Positions 11,601-24,440 of a DNA stretch of 64,000 nt are shown piece by piece. Each line of letters starts with the position of its first letter. Position 1 is the first letter of the stretch. The position numbers and the translations under genes are program-made. The stretch spans positions 18,710,042 to 18,774,041 of the forward strand of contig NC_056543.1 in assembly GCF_910596095.1 (NCBI RefSeq), read 5' to 3'. This DNA is from Thunnus maccoyii. Its lineage: Eukaryota; Chordata; Actinopteri; Scombriformes; Scombridae. A model generated the notes under the pieces. That model was not told where the DNA came from. It saw only the letters and a list, made by a program, of their open reading frames with translations, and searched no databases.

Positions 11601-13380
11601 CTGTAACAATGTTTCAGGACTTTGAGGTCATTCATTCAACTTCTACCTGACTAAGCACACAAAAGAGAAAGTACAACAATATTTTAAAGTCATCAAATGT
11701 TGCATTGAATGCAAAACCAAACCCCAGCAAACCTGTAATTCATGGTGAAACGACAGAACAACCAATTAGGTTTAAGTGTTTTCTGTAACTACCTCGTGTC
11801 CAAAATTTGTGGCCATAATTTTAAATGAACCCTATAAAAGTTGTTTTGATAATCACAGGCTTGGCTTAAAGCAGTACAAACATTACTGCTCATCTCATTG
11901 GTTTGAAATACAAATTTGATTTAGAAGATAGGAGCCTACAATTTATTTCCTGTGAGCATAAACAATAAAGTATTTATGGCCATCACTCTGCGCTTCTTTT
12001 ATTATGTCTTTATGAGTCACCAACTGTCTTACATCCCACTGTAATGAGACATCTTATGTTTCTTCGAGGATAAATGACCAATACCTTTGACAAATGACTG
12101 TAAAATTGCTTTTAAGAGAGAGATAATAGAAATCAGATTTTCACATATGATAGGTTATGTTATGGGGTTTGGCATTTTAAATAGGAAGATTACAATATTA
12201 TCCAATAATAGTGTATCATTTGAACATTGACAAAGGTATTTTATTTTGGATTTAGGTGCCCATTTGTCAACGAAACTGCTTTAAATCTTTGTTTTATCTT
12301 TAAAAGTCAATAATAGTTTGGTCAGTTCGCATCAGTATGTCAGTATTCTCTATACCGTCATATTGATGGTATCTTATGTCTTTTTTCCCCACAAAATGCA
12401 ATGAACACAAGAATGCATATGAATGCAAATTATGCATATCACATCGTTCCTTTGTTAGGATCAGTTAATATGGCTACGGTTATCCTGAATGCAGGACAAG
12501 GTTTCATATCTATAAAGTTAAATTACTATAAAGGTAATAACTTTTTTTCTGTAATGACCATATTTGCATGTTTATACAGTGAGAGAAGAGGTGAAAATGT
12601 TATTCTTGAGATAACATAAGTGGGTGAAGTATTTGTGGTAATAATAACAATCAGGAGTCATTTTTAGTGGTAAATGTTTCTTTGCTCGCAAAAAGACTAC
12701 TGGACTTAGACAAATTGAATATTTGGGATGAAGTGAGAAATAACACGACTCAACAATGTTTTTACTGGATCGATCACTTCTTGTATTTTTGATGTATGAT
12801 TTATGAACAGACAGGAATGAGTGAGTTATTGCCGTGTTTGTGTGGAGAACTGTCCTGACAGCAACTTAAAGAAATGAAATATGCCACTGGATGCTGCATA
12901 TATCACGTCTTATATCATTTGTAGCCAATCAAACGCATGCATGAATTACTGCTACAGTATACTCAGTTCATTTGACTTGTTGGATTTGCTATATACAAAA
13001 ACAGCAACAAAAACAGGAGAAAAGTCAGTGTGCTTGTTGAACAAATCTCCACAGTCTAAACCCTGATGGCATTATTATTGCACTGAACCTGCGAGGAAGC
13101 CAAAACTAGTAACCACACAGTCAAAAACTATGAACTAAAAACATTGTGATTTGTGGAACTACTCTCCAAGAGCTGGCATAATGATGTTTTAAATAATAGC
13201 TCGTCATTCTCTTTGTTTTGATTTTGAGTGATAGCACAAAGCTGTTACATTTGTTGTAGAATTTCTGTTTTATTTTATTGGCCAATTGGAGATTTCATGC
13301 TATGTGCAGTAAAATGCATTTTTCTGAAAATATAATAAGTTATTAAACTGCTCACTAATATGCTAATTCAGTCAATTAAA
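11601..13380. other. Unassigned desert sequence
   Basis: This is AT-rich single-copy DNA without repeats that I recognise, exons or RNA genes. Confidence 0.5.
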
Positions 13381-13599
13381 CTGTCTTGGGTTCTGCAGGA
13401 ATAATAAAGCAAACTGATTTAAAAGTGCTCTACTTACTGCTGATATTACTGCTGATAGTGACTGTACATCAGTCATGTTTCTGTGCTTGTGTCTTCTGGC
13501 ACAGAACAAGGACAAGAGACTTATTTTCCTCACTAGTGTTCGAGTTTACCCCTCCCAAAAAGAAAGCCAGGCCCATCCTATCTCCTGCACCGCTGTGAC

Positions 13600-14120
13600 C
13601 CCGATCCTCTCCGGAGTTGCACTGCTCCAAAGTAGCCTGTGTTGCCATAGTTACCTCCTCCTGGCTACTTTGTAAGGTCACCCGCTATGGTGAGCCCTTC
13701 CCTCAGAGAACAGGCATAACTAATGTCCTGCAGGTTCAGGTTTGATGTAAATAGTCTCAGTTGACAGCCTACTGTACAAATACTCAATTACGTTTGCTTA
13801 AAGGAAATGATTTGTTGTAACAGCGAGCACTCAACTTGTGTGACATCAGCGTTGCCTGGGCAACGACAGCTGATTGCACAGGCTGGGATTAGGTATTGAT
13901 CAGAGGAGGGGGCCCGGCGCCAGTGGGGGACTGGAAGCGATCCGCCACTACGATTTACAGAGGATGGGGGTGGGGGTGAACCTGCACACTTCGCCCCAGC
14001 TCAGAGAGCTGAAAAGCCCTCAGGAACCAATTTACACACCGCTACAGTGCAATATCTGCAGCAGTCAATAATGGAAATCTGATGCCCCCTCTGCCATCTA
14101 TGTGACCGCTCCTCTCCCTC
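13600..14120. promoter_or_regulatory. Candidate regulatory block with RFX X-box
   Basis: The GC-rich, unique block holds a perfect X-box palindrome GTTGCCTGGGCAAC at 13851-13864, directly after TGACATCAGC. A related imperfect site, GTTGCCATAGTTAC, lies at 13641-13654. RFX-family factors bind such sites in ciliary-gene promoters and in enhancers. A 65-codon frame (13874-14071) has no recognisable domain. Confidence 0.45.
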
Positions 14121-15359
14121 TCGTTAGAGCACCTTGAAAGTTCTAGGCCAATCCATAGACACAATAGATTTCCAATGGTGTAGGGATATTTTGACTTTGG
14201 TATTCTCCGTGTAATTACACCTCTAAGTAAGGTTGCAGCCTTAAAACAGGATCTGAGCCTTTGTTTAATTCAATCATCATCTCATCACATTCATCCATCT
14301 CCTTACATTATTTTAAACTCTTTCAGTATTTTAGTGTCAAGCAGTGTTTATCGCTCCTGCTGACATATGTATGATTTAAAATGCTCCTAAAATAGCATCT
14401 TCGCTTAATGAATTAAGAGCCTTCAGTGTATGTCAGTATCAGTCTTACATCACTGCATACTTTTACTTTACAGACTTTATGTCCGTGCTTGCACTGGGCA
14501 GGTTTGAAATAAAGGCGATTAGAGAATCAGCTTTGGCTTGCAGGCACTGCTTTGGAAATAATGACAAGGCGGAGTTGTTAAGTAATGAAAAAAAGAGTAG
14601 TGATGTCACATTTAGAGTCTTGCTTGAGCTGTAAATTTTCAATAATTTCTAAGCATATTTTTGACACATTAGCATCACATTTATTTTCATAATGGAAGTA
14701 CTGGCTGCGAGGTAAGTTCAATTCAATTCAGACTTTTTGTTGAAATAGTGGGTACTAGGTGTGAAATCATGAGTAGTCAGAATGTATGGCTGAGGTACGG
14801 TTTGTGTGGTGTTCTTCTCATATTCATGCGGGTTTCCTCTGTGGTTTCCTCTAACAGAAGAAGACATGTATGTTAGGTATTGGGAGGCAAGGCACTGACC
14901 TCAAACTCAAAACAGACAAGCACTGCATGGAGGCAGCTTTGTTATCATGTCTATAGGATAGATGATGTGTGAAACTAGAACTTTTGTAAAGGACATCAAA
15001 CATCTACAGTATCTGTCAGGCAAACTTTCCTCCCATAAGGGATATATTTGTAACCACAAAAATCTGTCACACACACAATGAATCGCAAACACACTATTGA
15101 GAACTTGATTGTGGTTTAACAAAATGTTTCTTTTAGCTGAGCTGATGCTGAGTCCAGCTGTTGGACTGTTGCCTGTTCCTACTGCCGGTGCTTTATGCAA
15201 ACCAGTATATGAATCTTTGCTGGATGTAGTCACTGAAAGGTAATGCACCACTGCCTTCGTGGAGCCAATCACATACTTGACAGGAAAAACTCCCTCTCCT
15301 GGCAGTGTTCTGTAGTGCAATCCACAGTGTGAAGTAACACCCCCTGACATCTGAGGATG
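14121..15359. other. Unassigned desert sequence
   Basis: Single-copy DNA. A 147-codon open frame on the minus strand (14907-15350) shows no domain, no splice context and no codon pattern that persuades me. Part of 14330-14470 resembles conserved non-coding sequence. Confidence 0.45.
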
Positions 15360-15790
15360 TTTAACCCTGCAGGGCTCATTGTAGCCAAATTTCCTCCATC
15401 TTCATAGTGAGACGTCTGTGCTACAAAAGATGGAGCTGTCTCCTGTACATTGCACAGACCTGGGAGATGTCAGCCACTTGTCTCATCACAGGAATCATTC
15501 ATAGAATACATTTGCCATAATGTGATATATGCATATTAAAGTAAAGCCTCAAAGGCAACAGACGCTGCCTCTTTAATAGAATCCAGCTATCATCCACAGT
15601 AAATTCCAAGACCTCGATGTAATGGAAAAACTGCCTGTCTGATCTTCCCAAAGCTCTCGTGTAGAATCTGCGAGGCTGCTGGCTTGCTGCCGTTGTCGGG
15701 TTATGAACTGGGCTGCGGTCACAGAGGTGTTATGGGTCCCTCTCTGATATCAGGCTGATGTCACCAAATACACATGTTGCTGTAAAATGA
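15360..15790. promoter_or_regulatory. Candidate conserved non-coding block
   Basis: This is unique sequence of mixed composition with no frame or repeat, including CATAATGTGATATATGCAT and TTTAATAGAATCCAGC. The call is by appearance only. Confidence 0.25.
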
Positions 15791-17224
15791 TGGCACCATC
15801 ATCAGCAAAGCACTGACAGCTTCATAAAGTTTGATTTAATCAGACAGGGGAAACTGAACCATTATATGACATAATCTACAACTTTGTGATGATATATCTC
15901 AAAGGTGATGAACGATGACTGATTAGAATTCATCCCTTTGTGTGAAATCCTTGAGAATCTAATCTAGAAAGCAGCATGAAACAAAGAATCTTTATAACAT
16001 AACCACCTGCTGGTGTGTACGTGTGTGAGTCTGCCTGCCTGCAGGTATCTATTAATTTTCTTTTGTTTTGTGTAGTATTATTACACATTGGCTGGCGCTG
16101 CAAGTTTAATATGTTGTGCATCTTTTTTTTGTCTCATTCCTTATAGTGGGTTCAATGTCATCTCTTTGTTGTCTCAAAATGCAATCAATGAAGGTCTTCC
16201 TACCCCATCCACTGAAAGTCAAACCCAACCTATCTGGGGCCACTCTGAGCTGTTCTGTCAAATCTAAGAATCAAGCCCATATTTCTTGGAGTCATGTTGT
16301 GCTAGTCCTCACTCCAGTTTGTGTGTGCTCTCACACCTAATATACAAAGGATCTATTGAAATATGCATGAGGCCCATGATGCCTGCACTAAAAATACACT
16401 CAAATAGGGAATACATTGACAGCTCTGTTATTGAGCTCTCCTTGAGCTTCCTCTGTCACAGCAGCCAGGGATCGCTCTCAAGACTCATGTATTATCAAAA
16501 GCACGCAACACCCCTCTCTCTCTGACACACACACACACGCACAATCTATCTTTGCCCTCACTCTCTCAGTATCACTTTTTTTTGTTCTATCACTCTCTTT
16601 TTCTATTTGCCTGGCAGTCACATGTAAATGCACACTCAAAAGCGAGTTCAAAAACTGTTTTTCTTCAAATTCCACTCTTCAAAATCATAAGCCAGGTGCA
16701 CCAGCTGTTTTTTAAGTTAATACTAAGCTTAAAACATGGAGATTTACACACCACTAACTTAAAAAGGGTTGCACCACACAAACTAGTTCTTACATAGAGA
16801 TTAGTTGTTACTAGATGTTTACACATACTAACTGACAGCTGTTCAGCTAACTGAACCAGCTGAAAAACTAATATTAGCTTGCCAATATGATCTGTTTAGA
16901 CTGAGGAGTAAAAGAGGAAATAAGGAATATGGTCGACATATCTGACTGGATACATGATCGATCATAATGATGTAAACTTTTGTGAATTCAACAAAAATAA
17001 CACAATACATCTGAAATTAGAAAATATTAAGCCAATAACGTTAGCCTAAATGACCAAATAAGGTCCCACCCTGTCTCCAAGGAATTCAAGTTATATACTA
17101 CAAAATTATTTTCCCATTTACATTGCATTAAAAAACATAATCATATAATATCACATAATAATATGTTTACAGGCAACATTTTGAGCTACATTTATATACC
17201 AAACTCAAGTTGGAGGGAGTTGGT
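15791..17224. other. Unassigned desert sequence
   Basis: A short CA run (16527-16538) and T/C-rich stretches are present. I see nothing else. Confidence 0.5.
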
Positions 17225-18135
17225 TGGGTTGGACACGCAGCGTACTAAATGCAGAACATTGCCACGTTGCATCTTGGCTCTCGTGTGTGGTTCAGTTTAG
17301 ACAACGTTATCATTTTGGTTGGGGTTAGTGAAAGATCATGGTTTTGGTTAAAGGTTCATGAACACGTTGTGCTTCAAGTTACTGCAGACTCATGCAAAAA
17401 TCATCCCTCTCAATCATCACTTATAGACCACTAGAAGTGTGTGGGTGTATTTATCTACAGACACCCTGCCCTCTGCCTGTATTTTCTTATTTTCTTGTCA
17501 TTTTGCTGTGTTCGGGACATTTCTTGGCGTCAACCTTTGGGCAGTGGGTGTGTAGCCCCGAGCCAATAACAGCACGCAGGTTGTGAGGTCGAGACTCTAT
17601 GAAAACTTAGTGACCAGGTCACATCGCTGTGTTTTTTTATGTACTTCAGTGTTTCCCCTAAATGCTTTTGCCACTGTTGAAATGGGATGTTTGCTTCTCC
17701 TTCTCTCTCCTCTGCTCTCTGTGTCTGTTTGAGTGAGAGCAGGGCTGAGCTACACACACAGAGAGCAGAGAGGCCACAGCGGACAGAACGAAGCTCTGCA
17801 TTCACACTAAATCCAGCAATGAGGTGTGTGGAGCTGTGTGCATGGTTATTTGTGCTTTAGAACGTAAGCGCTGTGAAACAATCAGAAAATAACGTTCTAT
17901 TTCTCTGATTCACCGCTTTGCTCTCGCTCCCTCTCTTCATTAACGCCCACCGCTCGCCCATCGCTGCTCTCTCTCTCTCACTCTGGTGTTGTTGAGCCGG
18001 GGAGGAGGGGCCAACTTTGAATGTTGTGTTTACCAACAGCGACCGACAAATCCTACATAGTATGCCTTTAACCAAGACCACGATCTTTGCCTAACTTTAA
18101 CCTAGTGCTGCTTGTGCCTCAATATAACCATAAAA
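17225..18135. mobile_element. Composite repeat: inverted arms around a TTAA-bounded element
   Basis: The left arm near 17318-17347 (GGGGTTAGTGAAAGATCATG, GGTTTTGG) is roughly reverse-complementary to 18072-18105 (CCAAGACCACGATCTTTGCC). Between them lies a segment bounded by TTAAAGG (17348) and CCTTTAA (to 18071). The right end, read on the minus strand, begins TTAAAGGCATACTATGTAGG, a family I recognise as common in fish. No transposase is present. Confidence 0.5.
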
Positions 18136-20630
18136 AAGTTCAATAATGCTGTAGTCAGCTGATATTGAGCTGCAAGATCAGATCAGAGGGAAAAAAAGAG
18201 AAGAAATACATTGTCACTGAACATTTTACTCCTATGTAACATAATTCGGGCGGCATGACTTTTCCCTCAAAACATATATGCTGTTGCAGTTGAGTAGGCT
18301 ATAAACGTAATTCCCAGGAGACAGGGTTGTAAAATCAATTAGGTTAGCTTAATTGACTATTTCCCTCTCACTCTAAACTACATGGATACTACTAACTAAC
18401 ACATATATTTTTCCATGTAGCATTTAAACAAAACAGATTCATATCTACATTTACAAGTACTGTCTGGTTCAATACTGTAGCTATATCTCTTGACTGCCTA
18501 AAACTGTTATTTTTTTAAGTTAAACTACAGCTCATGGTGCTACAGTGATTTTGACAGATGTTTCCATGGCAACTGATTAACAAATTACTAAAGCCTTTAG
18601 TAGCTAAGCCATGTTTTAATTTATAATGGTGCAGTCCACTTTGATAAATCACTAGTTTGAAAACAGGTAGTACCAAGAACTTAGGACAGACTATAAATAC
18701 AACCTTGGCAATGGATTTACGAATAGCTGGTGCAACTCAATCCTGAGGCTTTCTGACTCTCTGAAACACACCCCAAAGGCACCAAATGTAAAGAGCAGTT
18801 AAACCAACCATCTTCAAAGTAATTTCAACAATTATTCCTTTAATACAGTCAAGGCCTCTTTTTTACGACCATAGATGATCAAGAGGGCAGAGTTTTATGC
18901 CACATTAGCTGCTGTCTACCATAAAGAACGATGGAGGGGATAGAAACTGGCCACCAACATACATGAGAAGAGCCTTTTTATTTGACATAATATGACATAA
19001 AAGCAAGTTTCATGTCCCACAAACCCCTTTGTGTTATCAGTTCTGTTAAAACATTCTGTGAAAACATATATAATCACTGTAAAGATAAGATTTACTAGTC
19101 CTTAGGGAAATTGATGTGCAACAGTTGCAAGATATAGTATGAGGTAGAGAAAGAAAAAAAACTAAACTGTACTGTTATCTTGTCCACTTTGACAGAAGTG
19201 GCTGTGCTTTACAGTTTGGGCTAACGGGACAAACTGTTAGGCACCAGTACCAGCTACACCTCTGTAATTGGGCAGATTTTAGAGAGGTGCTATGAAATAC
19301 ACCCCTGCAACTTTAATAAGTTCCAGAGTCCAGGGCTCCAGGTTGCTGCTCCCAAGGTGCTGGTCTGAGTTAGCTAACATTTATCACATAAACATCTAAC
19401 ACCACTCCTGCTAAAGCAGACAAATGCTTTCCTGCTCTGCAATCCCTTCTGTAGCCATCAGAATCAGGGCAACAAACCCAGCTTTAATAGTTATCTATGG
19501 AGTCCCTCTCATGCAATGAACATCCACATTTATTTCTCTGCTTTCTCCCGATGAGGGTAAGTGGATCAATTAGTGAAGACTACAAGTTCAGCATCTTTAC
19601 ACGTAGTATCAATTGTTAAGTTGAGCAACAGCAGGTCCCCAGATTATCTCAGATCTGTACCTCCCCTCTCCCATCCCTCCTTCTCTCCCTCCTCCAGATC
19701 CAAAGCTAGCCTCATTACAAATGATCCTCTGATACACACAACCTTGGCACACACCTTCGTGCTAATGGCCCACAGATTGATTTTTAATTAGTAACACTTT
19801 TGGATGGTTGCCAACTCAAATGGACTTTTATGAAAAACTAATCACCTTTTAGCTTTAAGTGTTAAAAGGTGTAAGTGGATGGTTTGAAGCTGTAGCACTG
19901 TTCAGATATTCACAATAAAAACTATCAAAACCTAATGAGCTAACAAGCTTATGAAGTATATTGGTGGCATGATTTCTTCAAGGAGAACCAGCATTTATCA
20001 CTACAGAGAGCCCAAAAATGACCTCAACAGTTCTTAAAGTTCTGTGCAGAGAAGACGGCAGTGGAGCAGCCAATACGATGAAAAGTGGGTCAGGTCAGAT
20101 ATTGTCTCAGGGTTGCTGAAAATTTTGGGCCAATGAAATGTCAGTCCACATTAAACAAGCAGGTCAGATGAGACCAAAACTGTGTGCCCAGTGAGTTCAT
20201 CTGGCATGAGTTCATTATCAAAGTGTACCCAGCTTTGATAAACTGGGCCAGTATTTATGATGGTAAAAAGAGACATGAACAACATCTGAAACATTTTAGA
20301 CCCAGATGTGTGCTCTCTGATCACCGGGTCAAGTCCATGAAGTCTGTTGCAGAGGAATATCCATCCGTCATGATCCTGTAAAATTTGTATCATCTTTTCA
20401 GCATTCATTTTCAGCATAATTATTCTGGTGTTTACATATTATTATTCTTTATCACTTTTATCATTTTATTAATATGATTACTTCTGCAAATTCCACTTAA
20501 TATTTTTTCAACTAAATTCACTTCATGTTCTTACAGTAAATCTTTGGAATCTGCACTATTTTTACAAAATGGGATTATCAATAGACAGTCCACCAATGTG
20601 TTGTGACACAACTTCCTCTCTGAGCCACAT
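18136..20630. other. Unassigned desert sequence
   Basis: Single-copy DNA with no exon, RNA gene or repeat that I can name. An 88-codon minus frame at 20151-20417 is without resemblance to a known protein. Confidence 0.5.
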
Positions 20631-20635
20631 TCTTC

Positions 20636-20702
20636 AGATAGATACATATATAGATATAGATATAGATATATATAGATATAGGTATAGGTATAGGTATAGA
20701 TA
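20636..20702. repeat. TAGATA/TAGGTA microsatellite
   Basis: About 65 bp of 6-bp units with interruptions, changing from AGATAT to AGGTAT. Confidence 0.9.
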
Positions 20703-20890
20703 TTAGAAGAATCCCTCCTCTATTGTTCCTCTTGAGGTTTCTCCCTTTTTTTTGCCATTGGATGTTTTTTATGCAGTTTTTCCTTATCTGAATCGAGGGT
20801 CTAAGGATACAGGGTGTCATATGTTGTACAGATTGTAAATCACATAATAATCACATTTTCAATTTGTGGGCTATATTTGGCATGTCAATG
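20703..20890. mobile_element. Partial copy of the element at 58120-58635
   Basis: The wording CCTCTTGAGGTTTCT, GGAGTTTTTCCTT-like, GAGGGTCTAAGGATAC and ACAGATTGTAAA parallels 58440-58570 (TTCCTGAGGTTTCTTCC, CAAGGGTCTAAGGACAG, ACAGATTGTAAA). Only the right half is recognisable. Confidence 0.6.
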
Positions 20891-21454
20891 TATTGCATCT
20901 TTTCCTCAGCATAAATTCAGCTGTGAAAGTATATGTTGTCATTAAAAACTTGTTCGTTTGAATAATTAGAGGCACAACAGACACATTTCCTACAGCTCAT
21001 GTTTTGCTGTTTTTGGCAAGAAATGGCAAACATTCTGTCGGATGTGAATGTATAAAAGATGTGGAGATGAAAAGGACCAGCCTGATTTCAAGGCACGCAT
21101 GTTTGAAGCATGTTCTATACAGTAACAGAAAGGACTTTGTCAGGACATGGGCAACACATGTCTGCTTTTGTAACTCTGCAGGGAAATAATCTGCAACATC
21201 TTAAAAAGCTATAATGATAATACATTATCGGTTTTAGATTTAATTATTTTTTTAATCAAATCTGTCAGTGTATACGACAACTGAGTCCACTGAGTTTCCT
21301 GCGTAAAACGCCCAGTTTTCACTGCATATGGCATGGCATGCATGCACATATGTTTGCGTTGTGTGTTTTATTTGCCTGTGTTTGTGTTTACCTTGCTCTG
21401 GGGAGTGTTCACATTTTCCTGGGTGTTCAGGGCTATCACACATTCCCTGCAGCT

Positions 21455-21479
21455 CACACACACACACACACACGCACAC
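21455..21479. repeat. CA microsatellite
   Basis: A short (CA)n run with one G interruption. Confidence 0.9.
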
Positions 21480-21785
21480 TAAAACATCTGACCTAACAAT
21501 CCACTCAACAGTAATTTATCGGTGCGATCCATCATTATCATGTTTTATTATGGCCACCATTGGAGATATAATTCACAAATAGGCACACACTGTAGAGATG
21601 ACAGTGAGGGAGAGGGATGTCCTTTACCTTCGTCCTCTGCCAGTAGCCTTCAGGAGTCTCTGCGGCCCTGTGTGCAAGAGACCCAACCCTTGAATGGGCA
21701 GGGAAGCAGGGGGATCTGGGGAGCGGGAGCCTGCCCTGTTAGCCCGCTGCATTGTGGGCCAGCAGGACTCCCATTAAGTGCCAGA

Positions 21786-21815
21786 CAGAGAGAGAGAGAG
21801 AGAGAAAGAGAGAGA
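21786..21815. repeat. GA microsatellite
   Basis: A (GA)n run with one A insertion. Confidence 0.9.
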
Positions 21816-21879
21816 ACAGCAGAGCGGTGTTTGTGCCATGTCACATGACCACTTTTGTATTCGGTAGCCATAACTCACT

Positions 21880-22540
21880 GCCTGTGCGCGGGGATTGATC
21901 CCAGGCTGGACACTCCCTGGAGGAGCCCTGGCACTCAGTGGAGTTTGATCCCTCAGATTAATGCAATAGGGATTCCTGGTCCACTCCTTTGTCTCTAGCC
22001 AAACACTTAATGTCCCCTGAATTTGTATCCAGCAAAGGTTGAGTCCCATGTTTATTTGGGTAATGAATTGCTATAATTAATGCACCTATTGATTCCCCCT
22101 CAGTGTCTCCTACAAAGGCCAGTCCGATTTCTAATTTAAAGGGAGTGGGAGTGTTAGCAAGAGGATGAGGAAAGGGAAGGAGAGCCCAGTATAGGCAAAA
22201 CAATTGCACTATGTGCTCGCAAAATGAGAATGTAATTGTTCAATGAATCACATTTGAATACATTCAATTAAATCTTTCAAGTTGAGGGCGTTTGGTCTGT
22301 GTCTGTGTGTGTGCTGTTATATCATTTCGGCTTCCCCCCTGGTGTTGTAATAAATATGTAAATCCTTGGAGGGCATCTGAGAGGCGATGAGGACGTCTGC
22401 CAAGTGGCATCTCTGAGCTCTGGTGTCACGCTAATAACCACAATGCAATTTTCTCCCACAAACAGGCGAGAGTACATTAGCATATAATCCCCTGGAATTA
22501 TGACTGTAATAATCTCCATCACTGCGCACTCTCAGAGGAA
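21880..22540. promoter_or_regulatory. Strong candidate conserved non-coding element cluster
   Basis: This unique block contains phrases rich in homeodomain cores: GGGTAATGAATTGCTATAAT, TAATTAATGCACC, ACGCTAATAACCACAATGC, ATTAGCATATAATCC and GACTGTAATAATCTCC. No repeat or credible frame is present. Together with the next two blocks it is the densest enhancer-like interval of the desert. Confidence 0.42.
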
Positions 22541-22799
22541 TTCTGGATGTGCACTTACAAAACTGTGACTGAATGTGGAGGAATCTTTTGGAGCAAAGCA
22601 ACCCTTCAAGGACAGGAGCAAATGTAATCCAGTAATCGCACTATGATAAAAAAAAAAAAATCTAATATTTGTTTCAATCAGGATCATGTGTGTGTGTGGT
22701 ATGTGTCTCCTCTTTGATCCGAGACCCTTGCAGGGCTTCTTTAAATGCTGTTTATGTCCTTCCCCTTGCCGTGAGGCTGTGTGGCTGTGCCCTGTGTAA

Positions 22800-23500
22800 A
22801 CACCTGGTCACCACAGAACAATGAACAGCCAGCTGCTCCATCTATTATTGTTTGTTGAGGTTCACCTCAAGAATTGCATTTGCCCCCCTGTGAGTAATTA
22901 CAAGAAAATGAGCCTTTGACCTTTGATGTATATAGGGGGAAAAAAGTTAAGTGTAATATTGTCAATATGTGTGTATTGATCACACCTGTAATTACTACTA
23001 AATACCTTGACGGTGCAGAGGTGGGTGGCTTTACTGTGTGAAGGATGAAGCACAGACAACAGATAGCATTACACTAATCATGAGATAGTCCATTAGACTT
23101 CTTCTTGCTTACCATTAAGTGTAATATTTGAATTGGTTTGATATTCAAGGGGTGCACCAGTTGTGTGAGTAACAACAATGTAACAGAGCTGGTTATTCAA
23201 CTCATTAATAATACACTTTAACTAAATCATAGCCAGCAGTTCAGTCTATTGCTCAGTTTTCACCATTCTAACAACAATGATGATGAATAATGATTCATTC
23301 TATCCTCCTGGATTTTCTAAGAACCTATGGCATGCCTTATTAAAGACAAAATAGGTAGAAGACTAATTAAGCACACCAAATAGGAATGACGACATGCCCG
23401 ACTGCCAGACCCAAGTAAGGACTTGAAAAATGGCTCCTCTGCAATTTCAATTAATCAGTTGTATTTTGCTTAATTTTGTTTGACGTTGGCAGAGGAAACG
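22800..23500. promoter_or_regulatory. Strong candidate conserved non-coding element cluster
   Basis: Unique DNA with GAGTAATTACAAG, TGACCTTTGATG (TCF/nuclear-receptor-like), CTGTAATTACTACTAAATA, GACTAATTAAGCACACC and TTTCAATTAATCAG. There is no coding frame. The dense ATTA cores in non-repetitive DNA suggest a developmental enhancer, untested. Confidence 0.4.
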
Positions 23501-24059
23501 TCCTCTGGGAGTATCTGTCCTTTGACCACTAATGCTTTAGTAATTCTTCCATCAGTAGGACCCATGATTGAAACAATCAAGTGTGTGTGTGTGTCTCTCT
23601 CTATATATGTGTGCTTATGTGTGTGCGCACGCATTCATTTGGGCCACTGTTCCCTACATGTATGACTGTATTTTACTCTACATACAGTGAATATATGCAC
23701 CTGCACATATATCATTCATTCATCTTTCATTCATTCTTTCATTTATGGCACTTTTTTCGCCCTCTGTAGACGAGTATGCAGGTTGATTGCAAAGCCCACA
23801 CAACTAAGAGTGGAACCTGATTAACCTTACAGTGACTCCAGAAGCATGTGACCACTGTTGCTTCCCCTCCTCTCCAACCCGTAGCCCAGGAAGGAGATGT
23901 TGAACTTAACCTCTGCTACAGTGATGAATTAACAATAGAACAATTCAATGCCCTAGTAATTACCAAACACTTTGGACACAGCAACATTTTTCAGCTCCGC
24001 CACACAGGTTTGTCGGTATTGGTGGCTTTCACCTGGAATCCTGGGGCTCTTTGCTCTTC

Positions 24060-24440
24060 CTAACTTTGTTTTCTCTGACGCAGATTAGATCTGCCACCCC
24101 ATTACAGATTCATTTTCCTAATTTTTCATGTCTGCGCCGCGCCCCATCTGCACAGGGCTGATAATTGTGGGGACCAGCCCTGGTGATTAACATCAGCAGA
24201 ATTAATTACGCCCGCCATTAAGGCTCCAGGTTGCACACAATGATCAAGAGAAATTAACTTTCTCCCAGGCCCCTAAATCATCTCACCTTCAAGTGGAGTG
24301 ATGGCAAAGAGACAGGCCCGGAGTCCCGGACCCCGCTCGGCACCTTCTTAACCAAACATGAGGTGCGCATCCCGCACCCGCACTGCTTCCCACCAAGGAG
24401 ATTACAGCAGTGGCTGATGGGTATCAATTACGCTACCTTA
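24060..24440. promoter_or_regulatory. Strong candidate conserved non-coding element
   Basis: The GC-balanced unique block combines GGTGATTAACATCAGC, AGAATTAATTACGCCCGCC, ATTAAGGCTCC and ATCAATTACGC with GC-rich stretches. It has no repeat, exon signal or long frame. Confidence 0.42.

Noticed and set aside
14081-14096. Further CTCF site (GCCCCCTCTGCCAT)
   Set aside because: Too many mismatches to the core outside the G-run.
14907-15350. 147-codon minus-strand frame in the desert
   Set aside because: No domain, no splice context and no recognised similarity; one frame of this length is expected by chance in tens of kilobases.
20151-20417. Small gene on the minus strand
   Set aside because: 88 codons without domain; an overlapping plus-strand frame exists and no splice or poly(A) context is visible.
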